This document shows positions 23,738 to 31,838 of a stretch of 32,113 bases of DNA, one piece after another. The notes below the pieces were generated by a model. It had not been told where the DNA came from. It did no database searches and saw only the letters and a list, made by a program, of their open reading frames with translations. The first letter of the stretch is position 1. Each line of letters starts with the position of its first letter. This DNA is from Saprospiraceae bacterium. Lineage in GTDB: Bacteria; Bacteroidota; Bacteroidia; Chitinophagales; Saprospiraceae. Location: contig JAEUUT010000090.1 of the NCBI GenBank assembly GCA_016787415.1, positions 1 to 32,113 of the forward strand, in the 5' to 3' direction. Position numbers and translations under genes: made by a program.

Positions 23738-24136
23738 AAACGACGTAAAAACGACGAAAGCAAGCCGTACAACTCTTGATATTACAATACATATAATCTA
23801 AACCTTATGGGAGCAAATTCTCCGGTATAGCGCGGGGATAATGCGAAGGCGAAATAGAAAAATAAATGTCAGCGGCGGTCGTCATGATCTACAACCTGTT
23901 TGAAGAAGCGTTGAGTGTTGATCTTGTGTTCAAACTACTTCTATCCGCTCCGATTAGAGCGCTTTATTTATAACACAAAAAAGTTTTTTATATAACATTC
24001 CTGATTTAAATTCCGGGTTTTAAAAAACGAAACCGTCTATTTTTCTGCATTTTATAACATTTTGTTAGTATATAGATTAGTTTGTAGACATAGTGAGTGT
24101 ATCTTTACGCTGTAATTATTATTACTTAAACAGCAC
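23738..24136. other. A+T-rich intergenic stretch after the integrase
   Basis: These 399 bases have no credible reading frame. From about 23960 the A+T content is very high. TATCTTTA at 24100-24107, one base off the -7 consensus and 30 bp before the next ATG, may be the promoter of the gene at 24137. Accessory binding sites for excision would be expected here, but I see no clear repeat. Confidence 0.4.
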
Positions 24137-24856
24137 ATGGAGAGTATGAATTTAACGCAGGAATTGATGGGGGGGCTGCTCCATTCAGATTACGAAGATC
24201 CCGAAGATCCAGCATGGATTTGTCAACTTATAAATGACGATCCGGTGAGAGGACAAAAGTTCATTGACGAACAGGTAGCAAGTTTTAAGACGTACGCGGA
24301 AAAGATGAAGTTTCTGTACGGCGTAAAAGTATGCTTTGAATTTACCATCCAAGATTTACAAAATCGTCTGGACGACAAACTTTACCCTGTTAGTTGCTGC
24401 AAAAGGAGGACTATAAAAGATTCAGAAAGCACCATTCGGCGCTACAAAAGTGCGTTGCTAAAAGTTGATAGCGCCATTTGCTATGAAACTGATTGCAATA
24501 AACTCCCGTGTGAAAGTCAGCCGAAAGGCAACGGCTCGAATTTAACACCACATCAATGGGCGCTGGCTTTTCACATATTTTTCAAAGTCATGGGAATTGA
24601 AACTACAAACGGTGGACAAATCAACCAGGTTCTGCTTGCACGTTTTATGCACTTGGTCACTGGCGAAGCGTGTCCTGCGGTTATTAACAACTCCAAGTTT
24701 TTAGACTATCTGAAGACCGCCCCTCATTTTGATCGAACAGGCGGCCGGAAAACGGTGCAGGATTTGGAAATGGTGCGGACGCACTTCGAAAACGTAGGCA
24801 TTTCAGAAGCACTACTAATAATTGACGCGCTAATTGTAAAGTACAAAAAGTTATAA
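24137..24856 (+). CDS. Hypothetical protein of a mobile element
   Basis: This 239-residue soluble protein has no signal peptide and no membrane segment. The N-terminal half is rich in charged residues and has CC and C-x6-C pairs (PVSCCKRR, CYETDCNKLPCE). The C-terminal half (about 138-239) contains LTPHQWALAFHIFFKVMGI, a short linker, then LLARFMHLVTG and FDRTGGRKTVQDLEMVRTHFENVGI. The arrangement is loosely like the C-terminal part of RteC-type regulators of Bacteroidota conjugative elements, but I cannot claim homology. It follows the integrase by 399 bp and precedes a small HTH gene, so a regulatory role in the element is conceivable. Confidence 0.6.
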   Translation: MESMNLTQELMGGLLHSDYEDPEDPAWICQLINDDPVRGQKFIDEQVASFKTYAEKMKFLYGVKVCFEFTIQDLQNRLDDKLYPVSCCKRRTIKDSESTIRRYKSALLKVDSAICYETDCNKLPCESQPKGNGSNLTPHQWALAFHIFFKVMGIETTNGGQINQVLLARFMHLVTGEACPAVINNSKFLDYLKTAPHFDRTGGRKTVQDLEMVRTHFENVGISEALLIIDALIVKYKKL

Positions 24857-24956
24857 TAAAGCGGCATTCCTAAATTTTAGGGTAACCCTACGGGCGACCC
24901 TCACCCTTTTTTGGTTAAAATATTTGTATCAACGATCACAAAATAAGTTGGTACGC

Positions 24957-25289
24957 ATGCAAAATCCATTTTTTGAAATTGACCAGAGACTCGCCGCCAT
25001 TGAGAGCCTACTACACGAACTCAAAACCGGTCTTTCCCGGCCCAAACCTGAAATCCGGGGAGTCCCTGTCAATATAGAGAGAGTGAGCGCGTTGTCGAAT
25101 CTCGCTAAGCCTACCATATACGGGCTCGTCGCCGCTAAAAAAATCCCGCACGCCAAACAGGGCAAAAAACTGTACTTTTTTGAGGATGAAATTATTGCCT
25201 GGATTCGTCAGGGCAAGCGTAAAACCTTATCCGAAATCGAAGCGGAAGCCGAGGCGCATATTGAAAACCACCGCGCAAAAAAAGCATGA
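24957..25289 (+). CDS. Excisionase-like HTH_17 DNA-binding protein
   Basis: This 110-residue protein has an N-terminal coiled-coil-like helix (IDQRLAAIESLLHELKTGL). An excisionase/MerR-like winged helix follows: VNIERVSALSNLAKPTIYGLV, then KKIPHAKQGKKLYFFEDEIIAWI at about residues 65-90. The ATG at 24957 is preferred over a TTG at 24924. Small proteins of this type in Bacteroidota mobile elements direct excision or regulate it. The stop overlaps the next small frame by four bases (ATGA). A decayed relative lies at 26640-26929. Confidence 0.85.
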   Translation: MQNPFFEIDQRLAAIESLLHELKTGLSRPKPEIRGVPVNIERVSALSNLAKPTIYGLVAAKKIPHAKQGKKLYFFEDEIIAWIRQGKRKTLSEIEAEAEAHIENHRAKKA

Positions 25290-25468
25290 TTCTATCATTG
25301 TCAACAATCAACGAGATGATAGGCGGAATCAAATGCATGGTGCACGGCGTTGACGCTTATTCTCTGAAACAGAAGTTCGATTTCTTTACGCAGGTAAACG
25401 AAAACACCGGCGAGGCGCAACCGTATAGCTTTGTCGATGTGATGATTTACGTTTATCACTCCATCTAA
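25286..25468 (+). CDS. Small hypothetical protein coupled to the HTH gene
   Basis: This 60-residue frame starts in an ATGA overlap with the HTH gene stop. It contains MIGGIKCMVHGVDAYSLKQKF and ends YSFVDVMIYVYHSI. No domain is recognised. It may be the truncated N-terminus of a longer gene, because the sequence that follows is full of stops and precedes a broken recombinase. Support is limited to the overlap and plausible composition. Confidence 0.4.
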   Translation: MILSLSTINEMIGGIKCMVHGVDAYSLKQKFDFFTQVNENTGEAQPYSFVDVMIYVYHSI

Positions 25469-25934
25469 ACGGCACCTGTTCCGGCAGAGCAGTTTGCACA
25501 AACTTGGGCATCAAAGGTTGTACAGTACGGACTTTATTTATTCTGAACCGGCTACATGCATCGAGACGATGGCTGATACATTTGAGGCCGCACCTGAGAA
25601 CTTCGTTTCGCACAACACCGAATTCGGCGTTAACCTCAATTATTCCCCGCTCGAAATCATTGACAATTTACGGCTGTATGGTTTCAACGCTTTTGCGCCG
25701 ACGTCAACGAAACGGCGGCAATCAGCGGGAATGGTGTGCGGGTTGTCCAGGTATAGCCCGAAAGTATATGGCAAAATCGAACGGATGAAACCCATACGAT
25801 TTTTATAAAAATCAGCAGTGTAAGACTCCGGAAATGCAGGTTCAAAACATATACCTTGAGGAAACTGAAATGGCTTGCCTTCCAATTTGAGCCTTAATAA
25901 AGGTCGACCAGAACTATCGCTAATGCGGTATTGA
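25469..25934. other. Degenerate stretch upstream of the recombinase remnant
   Basis: Short frames exist on both strands (for example plus 25494-25808 and minus 25640-25885) but none shows a known domain, a promoter or conserved-looking pattern. Position suggests it holds the ruined 5' part of the recombinase whose catalytic end follows, or the junction of two elements. Confidence 0.4.
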
Positions 25935-26423
25935 TTTATACTGGCAACTCAAACGGGAATGAGGCACTCCGACTACGATCAATTTCACCGGTCCAATATC
26001 GTTGAGGTCCCAGGCAGTTACAATTTCGTCTACGCATCACGGAAGACCCAAAAGCAACCCAAGGGTGCATCTGTTACAGTCCCGCTGACGAACATGGCAG
26101 TTCAAGTTACGGTGCGGCATGGATTCGAAATTCCGAAGCCTGCGTCGAATCAGAAAATGAATGCCGGACTGAAAAAGTTGATGGCGTTGGCCGGTATCAG
26201 AAAAGAGGTTAGCAGCCACGACGCACGTCGTACGTACGCGACACTTGCCTACAAAGTGTGGGAACTGCATATATACTCCATCATGATGGTTACCGGGCAT
26301 AAAACTCAGAAAGAGTTCCGGAAGTACCTTTGCATTGACAGCGAAGAAAACGCCCAGATGATCCGTACTCAACATGCGCGTTTCCAAGTCGACCGTCCAG
26401 GTTTACGTGAAAAGCAAAGTTAA
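25935..26423 (+). pseudogene. Tyrosine recombinase remnant, catalytic domain only
   Basis: The frame keeps the whole catalytic core: first Arg in TGMRHSDYDQF, lysine hairpin around ASRKTQKQPKGASVTVP, HDARRTYAT with the His and second Arg, VTGHKTQKEF, and the likely nucleophile in RKYLCI. The homologous part begins before the first ATG (25959), at about 25935, directly after an in-frame TGA at 25932-25934. The arm-binding and SAM-like domains are missing. A full integrase of this type needs about 250 more residues upstream, so this is a 5'-truncated gene. It is not a duplicate of the integrase at 22511; the motifs differ at most positions. Confidence 0.8.
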
Positions 26424-26639
26424 AGTCATTTAATTTTATATTGAAAAGTCTGATTTCTATATAAAAAACTTTTTGAAAATTTTTTTTATATTCCATTCTG
26501 CATAATTTTGTATTGCATCTTCTTGTTTTTCTTAAAATAAGACATATACCTTTGCTCCATCGACTGGATGTTAGGTCTAAGATTCTTGTGAGTAACTCCA
26601 GACGACTGTCACACATTTCTAACTTATAAGGAGAAGTAG

Positions 26640-26929
26640 ATGAAGGATTATTTTGTGCATTTGGGTTTTGAAGCTTTCAGCAACAGAGTTGCTGACAAAG
26701 TAGTTGAAAAGATCAAACCTATCTTGATACACAACGTCAACGCCACCGAAAACACAAACGTGGACACTCTTCTGCCCCGCAGGAAAACAGCCCAATTGTT
26801 AAAGGTGTCTGGTCTGAACCAACTCTGCGGAGATTGTACAACGAAGGGCAATTAAAAGTCTATGGAACAGGAACCTGAATAATGCGGTTCAAACGTTCCG
26901 AAGTAATCACTGCGCTCGACTCACTTTAA
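26640..26929 (+). pseudogene. Excisionase-like HTH_17 gene broken by a frameshift and a nonsense codon
   Basis: The first frame reads an N-terminal helix and LLPRRKTAQLLKVS, the first helix of an HTH_17 domain, then stops at 26853. From about 26816 the expected continuation appears one base out of phase: EPTLRRLYNEGQLKVYGTGT, a TGA at 26876-26878, then IMRFKRSEVITALDSL and a TAA ending at 26929. One lost base near 26805-26815 plus a CGA-to-TGA change would explain both. The domain is otherwise well preserved, so decay is recent. AAGGAG at 26628-26633, 6 bp before the ATG, is a Shine-Dalgarno-like site that is rare in this window. Confidence 0.85.
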
Positions 26930-26965
26930 GAGCGAGCATTTCAATAACATTTTTCTACAAGTATC

Positions 26966-27613
26966 ATGAATACTAAATACCATGTTATCAGCTTCGGTGA
27001 ATACCGAGGTCATACCCTTCCATGGGTTTTGTTTAACGACACCAACTATTTCTATCGGGGAATCCGTGCGAACGAATGGTCTAAACACAAGCATCCGATG
27101 CATGAAGTGGAAACACTCGATTATTTGTCACGGCACATTTCGGTGCCTAACAACGAGGAGGGTAATTACCGAGTAATCTACTTGGTTTTAGGTCATGAAA
27201 GAATTTTGAGAAAAGTCTTGATTTTACCTCGGTCGGAGAATCCGCCATCAGACTTATTTCTGGTGCCAATTGCAGGAGGCATAATGCAAGACGTGCCATT
27301 GTTAGCCGGCAATGCTTATTACCAAAGCCCGAAGTTCAAAGTCGACGTGACATCAAATGTGATTGACCTTTCGTATGCTATATTCTTGTCTCCAAATGAT
27401 AATCGTCACGGCTCTGATTGCATCCTTCAAGCTATTTCTGCCTGTTACGGCGGACCGATAGTCACTGATTGGACTGACTTCAGCGCTGAGGATTTCACTG
27501 AAGAGTTCGTTCCCGCCGACGACGGCATATGGAGCGAAGAATGGTGTCAAGAGTTCTTTTCCAATGATAAAAATTTTCAAATGTCAATGCAAATTGACTA
27601 CAAACGACGATGA
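26966..27613 (+). CDS. Hypothetical protein with an ExoX-like C-terminal (zinc-ribbon-less) domain
   Basis: This 215-residue protein begins with FGEYRGHTLPWVLFNDTNYFYRGI. It follows the pattern of the exodeoxyribonuclease X-like C-terminal domain (FGKYKGKTL...DP.YL.W), which is a DNA-binding accessory domain in several nucleases. No nuclease active site accompanies it. Residues 60-215 show no family I know; they are rich in acidic residues near the end (WTDFSAEDFTEEFVPADDG). It ends one base before the start of the polymerase-like gene, so the two are co-transcribed. A role in handling element DNA together with that protein is inferred from packing. Confidence 0.65.
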   Translation: MNTKYHVISFGEYRGHTLPWVLFNDTNYFYRGIRANEWSKHKHPMHEVETLDYLSRHISVPNNEEGNYRVIYLVLGHERILRKVLILPRSENPPSDLFLVPIAGGIMQDVPLLAGNAYYQSPKFKVDVTSNVIDLSYAIFLSPNDNRHGSDCILQAISACYGGPIVTDWTDFSAEDFTEEFVPADDGIWSEEWCQEFFSNDKNFQMSMQIDYKRR

Positions 27614-27614
27614 T

Positions 27615-29465
27615 ATGAAAAAGAGAACAGTGAAAGTAACTGTATTGAATACTCAAGTTGTACAGTCCGTTAAAGCGATACCGGTTAGGGTTTCAGTACA
27701 ACGTGATAATATGATTCGGGTTCTGCATATCCTTTATAGGCTGGCATACAAAAGCAAGTCACTACTTGGGACCTATGTCGAGGTATCCTCCACTTACTGG
27801 CAAAAATGTCTTGGTAAACATTATGAACGACCGTTGAAATTATTGAAAGGCGCAGACATCGTCCAGTCTACAGAGAGCTACTCTAACTACGATGATCGCC
27901 AATTCTGCAAAGCTTACCGAATAAATCCCAACCTCATAGATGATCAAGTGGAAGCAATCACATACACATATGACGCAGACGAAGGAATGATAAAAGACAA
28001 CTCTTTGGTAGCGATACATACCAGAAGAATGTTGAACTCTCTAAGAACCGATTTTGTAGGGCTAACAGAGCGGATAAAGCTATATATAGATCAACGTGAA
28101 TTCCTCGACGGAATATTGATAGACGACGAGATACCGCATCGAAACGGCGTCGAAATCGATTACAGAAGAGTGCCGGTCAACGATAAAGCACCATCCCATT
28201 TGTCTGTGCGGAAGGCTAAAGAAATAGCTAAAAAATGGGGGCTGTCCTTAATAAAGGACAAAAATCGATACCTGATGGATTACCCGATATTATATTTTAG
28301 GCATAAACGCTATCATGTAAAACAAGCTTACGTAAATTCGATTGCGCAGTTTCAATACAAAACATTTTATGCCAAAAGAAACGGAAAGAATTTCAGATTG
28401 GATTCAAATATTACCTCATTACCGAAAATCTTTCTACCTTATTTTTTCCTGAAAGGAAATCCACTAATACAAATTGATCTCTCAAATTCTCAGTTCAATA
28501 TATTAGCAAGTCTTATAGAACAAGGACGCTTCAAAGACTTCCTCTATGCTGAAAAGAAAAATACGTTCATATCAATGCCTGAAAGAGAACACTCATATTA
28601 CAGGAGTGACCCGTCCGTTAGCGAGTCCCTCAATGACCAAAGAAAATATTTCATATCACAACCTGATAATAAATACTGGGGGGACCCATCTGTTAGCGGG
28701 TCCCCCAATGACCTTAGAAATTTGTTCATCTCTTCAAATACAGTGTATCAGGAATTCAATCGATCAATGATCATAAAACTGTATAAACATATGATGCATG
28801 AAGTCGCTGCACTTATGTCCTCCACTTCGACGGCGACACCATATTTTAGCATAGATGAGAATAGTGCTGTGGCCTATCATTTCATGAAATTCCCATTCGA
28901 TTTGCAGGTGTTCCTTACGCTTGCAAAAAGTGGAAAAATTTATGAGTTCATCAAAAGGAAACTGGGATTACAAAACGTAGGCGCTGCTAAAATTTTAGCC
29001 TTTGAAATCTTCTTTGCTTCTTACAGACACAACGGCGAAGCCAAGCTCCAGATGATGACAATATTCCCAACTTTGGTAAAGATCATTGATGCCTACAAAA
29101 AGGCATACGGCAGCAACGAGTTTGCGCTCCTGCTTCAGAGACGAGAGAGCAACATATTTATTGATCAAATTATGCCACGCCTCATAGAAAAAGGATACAG
29201 TGTACTTTCAAAACATGATAGTATTCTTTGTATTGAGCCCGAGTTGAAAGAAGTTGAAGCCGAAATGAGGTCTGTACTTGATAAGGAACTCGGGGCGTAT
29301 AAATTGAAGATTACTAAGGCGGATGATACACCGATGTATACTATACCGGAAAACAATCCGGTTATTCGTCCAGATGCACACGAAGACTCGAAGGGAACAT
29401 CAGTTGAAAACAGTTTGCAAGGGAAGACAATCTTGCCCAATCAAGTTCGCAAACGTCAGAAGTAA
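27615..29465 (+). CDS. Divergent family A (single-subunit) polymerase-like protein
   Basis: The 616-residue product starts at the ATG at 27615, one base after the previous stop; an in-frame start at 27564 would overlap that gene by 50 bp. Three motifs match the palm and fingers of family A polymerases in order. Motif A is IDLSNSQFNILASL (Asp288; compare DYSQIELRILAHL). Motif B is GAAKILAFEIFFASY (Lys459; compare R-x3-K-x3-F-x2-YG). Motif C is LSKHDSILCIE (His534-Asp535; compare VHDE). LLQRRESNIFIDQIMPRL before motif C also fits. No 3'-5' exonuclease domain is seen. The HDS form of motif C is closer to T7-like RNA polymerases. Spacing differs from DNA polymerase I (A to B is longer and contains a repeat insertion). 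Related unannotated proteins occur in Bacteroidota mobile elements. Confidence 0.5.
   Translation: MKKRTVKVTVLNTQVVQSVKAIPVRVSVQRDNMIRVLHILYRLAYKSKSLLGTYVEVSSTYWQKCLGKHYERPLKLLKGADIVQSTESYSNYDDRQFCKAYRINPNLIDDQVEAITYTYDADEGMIKDNSLVAIHTRRMLNSLRTDFVGLTERIKLYIDQREFLDGILIDDEIPHRNGVEIDYRRVPVNDKAPSHLSVRKAKEIAKKWGLSLIKDKNRYLMDYPILYFRHKRYHVKQAYVNSIAQFQYKTFYAKRNGKNFRLDSNITSLPKIFLPYFFLKGNPLIQIDLSNSQFNILASLIEQGRFKDFLYAEKKNTFISMPEREHSYYRSDPSVSESLNDQRKYFISQPDNKYWGDPSVSGSPNDLRNLFISSNTVYQEFNRSMIIKLYKHMMHEVAALMSSTSTATPYFSIDENSAVAYHFMKFPFDLQVFLTLAKSGKIYEFIKRKLGLQNVGAAKILAFEIFFASYRHNGEAKLQMMTIFPTLVKIIDAYKKAYGSNEFALLLQRRESNIFIDQIMPRLIEKGYSVLSKHDSILCIEPELKEVEAEMRSVLDKELGAYKLKITKADDTPMYTIPENNPVIRPDAHEDSKGTSVENSLQGKTILPNQVRKRQK
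28605..28713 (+). repeat. Two in-frame copies of a palindromic repeat inside the polymerase-like gene
   Basis: 28605-28638 and 28680-28713 match at about 28 of 34 positions and lie 75 bp (25 codons) apart. The second copy contains a perfect inverted repeat GGGGGACCC (28679-28687) and GGGTCCCCC (28698-28706) with a 10-base loop; the first copy is degraded. In protein they give DPSVSESLND and DPSVSGSPND, about residues 331-366, between motifs A and B. G+C content is far above the surrounding gene. This looks like insertion of a mobile palindrome that kept the reading frame, followed by duplication. Confidence 0.75.
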
Positions 29466-29476
29466 GTAGAGAACAC

Positions 29477-29505
29477 GGAACGCCCATAGGATATATGGGC
29501 GTTCC
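29477..29505 (+). terminator. Terminator of the polymerase-like gene unit
   Basis: GGAACGCCCATA (29477-29488) and TATGGGCGTTCC (29494-29505) form a perfect 12-bp stem with a 5-base loop, 12 bp after the stop codon. The following CCTATTATTG is only moderately T-rich. Confidence 0.75.
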
Positions 29506-29879
29506 CCTATTATTGTAGAGCGGTCAAAGAGTTCTATACATCACATAAAGGATAGGCACCTACTATTGGCATTGGACACTAAATACAGACAAAATCATTG
29601 ACAATCAACCTAATTAGATCGAGGGTTAAGGCGGTACGCTTGGCTTCCTCATTTCCAAACCTACAATCGAGTACATTGAGTACGTATTGTTCGATGCCAT
29701 AACTCGAATAGGCAGTCACCGGAATCATCAGTTGTATATTGTGAAGAGTTTGCAGTATCTGTGACCAACGTGCATGTAGGCCGAATACTCGCCAGACAAT
29801 AGTTTGCTACTCAAAAAAAGTTTTCCTTCATGCAACCTTTTTCGTTCCCAGTCTGCACTAAGGCTTTTAACACACGCGT
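29506..29879. other. Intergenic stretch, possible right junction of the element
   Basis: No promoter of consensus type and no copy of the tRNA fragment is seen. On the minus strand a 49-codon frame (29579-29728) reads MIPVTAYSSYGIEQYVLN and continues with a plausible helical pattern (EEAKRTALTLDLIRLIV). The same frame stays open for about 23 codons further upstream without a start. It may be the tail of a gene cut when the element inserted. Support is weak. The sigma factor gene begins at 29880. Confidence 0.3.
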
Positions 29880-30452
29880 ATGAAACACACCCATCTGCTG
29901 CCCGACCCGGAAGGGTTCGCGCTGGCGAAAGCCTGCCATGCGGGTAATCGTCAGGCGCAGTATGCATTGTGGGGACGATTCAAGAACCGGATGTTCGGCG
30001 TATGTCAGCGATTCACAGCTTCCCGGCAGGAGGCAGAAGATTTGTTGCAAGAATCATTTGTACAAGTATTCCGGGATATAGGTAGGTACCGGGGAGAGGG
30101 AAGCTTAGAAGGATGGGTAAGACGCATCGTACTGCGTACCGCTATCGGACATGTGCAAAAGCAACGCCTTGAAACGGAAATGTTGAACGAAATCGAATTG
30201 GAACAAGTACTATCAGTTACCGACTATGCTTTTAGTAATCCGGATTCGGACGAACCCGGCCGTTTGGTCGCCTTGTTGCAGAAACTGCCGCCAGGATTCC
30301 GTGCCGTGCTAAACCTGTATGTGATTGAAGAAAGAAGTCACGAGGAAATTGCACGTGAATTGGGTATTACGGTCAGCACATCTAAATCACAACTTAACCG
30401 GGCCAAAGCCTTTTTGCGCGGACTCGTGGATAAAACACTGCTATTGTTATGA
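29880..30452 (+). CDS. ECF-type RNA polymerase sigma factor
   Basis: This 190-residue protein has sigma region 2 at about residues 24-90 (ALWGRFKNRMFGVCQRF, QEAEDLLQESFVQVFRDIGRYRG, GWVRRIVLRTAI). Region 4 is at about 130-183 (LLQKLPPGFRAVLNLYVIEERSHEEIARELGI, TSKSQLNRAKAFLRGL). Regions 1.1 and 3 are absent, as in extracytoplasmic-function factors. The gene overlaps the next by four bases (ATGA), so the membrane protein encoded there is the probable regulator that holds it inactive until an envelope signal. Target promoters are unknown. It lies just past the accessory region. Confidence 0.93.
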   Translation: MKHTHLLPDPEGFALAKACHAGNRQAQYALWGRFKNRMFGVCQRFTASRQEAEDLLQESFVQVFRDIGRYRGEGSLEGWVRRIVLRTAIGHVQKQRLETEMLNEIELEQVLSVTDYAFSNPDSDEPGRLVALLQKLPPGFRAVLNLYVIEERSHEEIARELGITVSTSKSQLNRAKAFLRGLVDKTLLLL

Positions 30453-31795
30453 CACAACCGCCACTTTACGATCACGACGAACTGGAGCAATATCTGAATT
30501 CCGAATTGCATGACTATGCTCCTGAAGCACCCGATTCGCTTTGGGCAGGCATCGAAGTACAGTTACCACGTCGTCGCCGGCGTTTGGCATTTTTCTGGTG
30601 GTGGCTGCCTGGAGTTGTAACCTTAGCCGTGCTGACGGGTATGACCTACCGTTACAATAGTGATAAGGCAATCGTTTTTGATGCTTCGACGCAGCCGATT
30701 ATCAAGTCGTCAGAAAATTATCCACAGTCTCAAAATAGCGTAAATACAATTGAAACGTCGGCTGTAATTCGGAAGAGTTTGGCTGCTTCAGATGCGCCAA
30801 AACCTAAAATAGAGGAATGTACAAATTCTGTACAGTTAGATCGCACGCACGTTGCTGGAATTTCAACAATACCAGTACAATCTGAAAAATCGGGATTAAT
30901 AACTGACGAACTTTCCACTACTTCCCCCACTCTTCCGACCGTCGCACTTTTATCAGGTTTGAAACCCAAAGTTTTGGACTGGGGCAAAAAACCTGAGCTG
31001 AAATTTTTTACGGAGGCACCAAGGATTCAACCTGTTCGGGAACGACGCTGGCAAATCAGTACTATTGCCGGACCGGTATGGCAATGGCAACAAGCAGTAA
31101 CCGGCGCACCCGGTCACACCAATCATTTGGCATTCGCCGAACATAGTGAAGGTCCTGCTTCAGGTTGGCAAATGGGCTTATCGGTTCACTTTCCCGTTCG
31201 TCCGAACTGGCAAATTAGTTCCGGCATATGGCGACGAACAACTCAGCAGGTTTCTTCCCACACCGCCGAATTAAGACTTATGGACGGTGTCTGCCTTAAT
31301 CCGTACGACTCCGGGTCAAAAATTTATGAATTTCAGTACGCGCTGCATTCCAGTGGAATGGAATCTAACCTGACAGTACGCATTGCGCAAGTGGACAGCA
31401 TGGTTACAATGCCTACTGATGAGCCATTTTTATTAACCATGCGGACTTCACGTCAGCGAACGGATTGGATACTTCCGTTTGCGTTGCGCAGGACATTTAG
31501 TCGTGGACGCTGGCAAGGTTTCATGGAAGGCGGTGGAACGCTGAATATTCCGGGTAACATATCCGTACAGGTCGAACACTTTTCGGAAATGTGTGAGGAT
31601 TTGTGCTTTGAAGCCCACCACATGCCTACCCTAACCAGCCGGGAACGCGACAACGTTTCACTCTCATGGCTGGTAAGTGCCGGAGTGAATTACTCTTTAG
31701 GACGCAATTGGAGTTTACAAGCATCTCCTACGATCTTCGGACAGAAAAACCAACTCGGTTTATCGATCAATACAGGAGTGAGCCTAAAATTTTAA
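30449..31795 (+). CDS. Membrane-anchored protein with C-terminal barrel-like domain, putative anti-sigma partner
   Basis: This 448-residue protein has three parts. A short cytoplasmic N-terminus (1-46) contains DELEQYLNSELHDYAPEAPDSLWAGI-like sequence that recalls the start of Bacteroidota anti-sigma proteins. A single membrane helix (about 48-66) follows an RRRRR stop signal. After a low-complexity linker (about 70-180) comes a beta-rich region (about 193-448) with WQISTIAGPVWQW, then GWQMGLSVHFPVRPNWQISSGI, WLVSAGVNYSLGRNWSLQA and a terminal VSLKF. The last part resembles an outer-membrane beta-barrel domain ending in Phe. How a protein with an inner-membrane anchor uses such a domain is unclear. 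Translational coupling to the sigma gene supports a regulatory pair. Confidence 0.75.
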   Translation: MTQPPLYDHDELEQYLNSELHDYAPEAPDSLWAGIEVQLPRRRRRLAFFWWWLPGVVTLAVLTGMTYRYNSDKAIVFDASTQPIIKSSENYPQSQNSVNTIETSAVIRKSLAASDAPKPKIEECTNSVQLDRTHVAGISTIPVQSEKSGLITDELSTTSPTLPTVALLSGLKPKVLDWGKKPELKFFTEAPRIQPVRERRWQISTIAGPVWQWQQAVTGAPGHTNHLAFAEHSEGPASGWQMGLSVHFPVRPNWQISSGIWRRTTQQVSSHTAELRLMDGVCLNPYDSGSKIYEFQYALHSSGMESNLTVRIAQVDSMVTMPTDEPFLLTMRTSRQRTDWILPFALRRTFSRGRWQGFMEGGGTLNIPGNISVQVEHFSEMCEDLCFEAHHMPTLTSRERDNVSLSWLVSAGVNYSLGRNWSLQASPTIFGQKNQLGLSINTGVSLKF

Positions 31796-31838
31796 GTACC
31801 CGCTTTCATCGAACTATTTCACATACAACTAACTGTTT

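Noticed and set aside
26876..26878. TGA as a recoded (selenocysteine or readthrough) codon in the small HTH gene
   Set aside because: The same gene also carries a frameshift about 60 bases earlier, and the position is expected to be Arg (CGA); simple decay is the better explanation.
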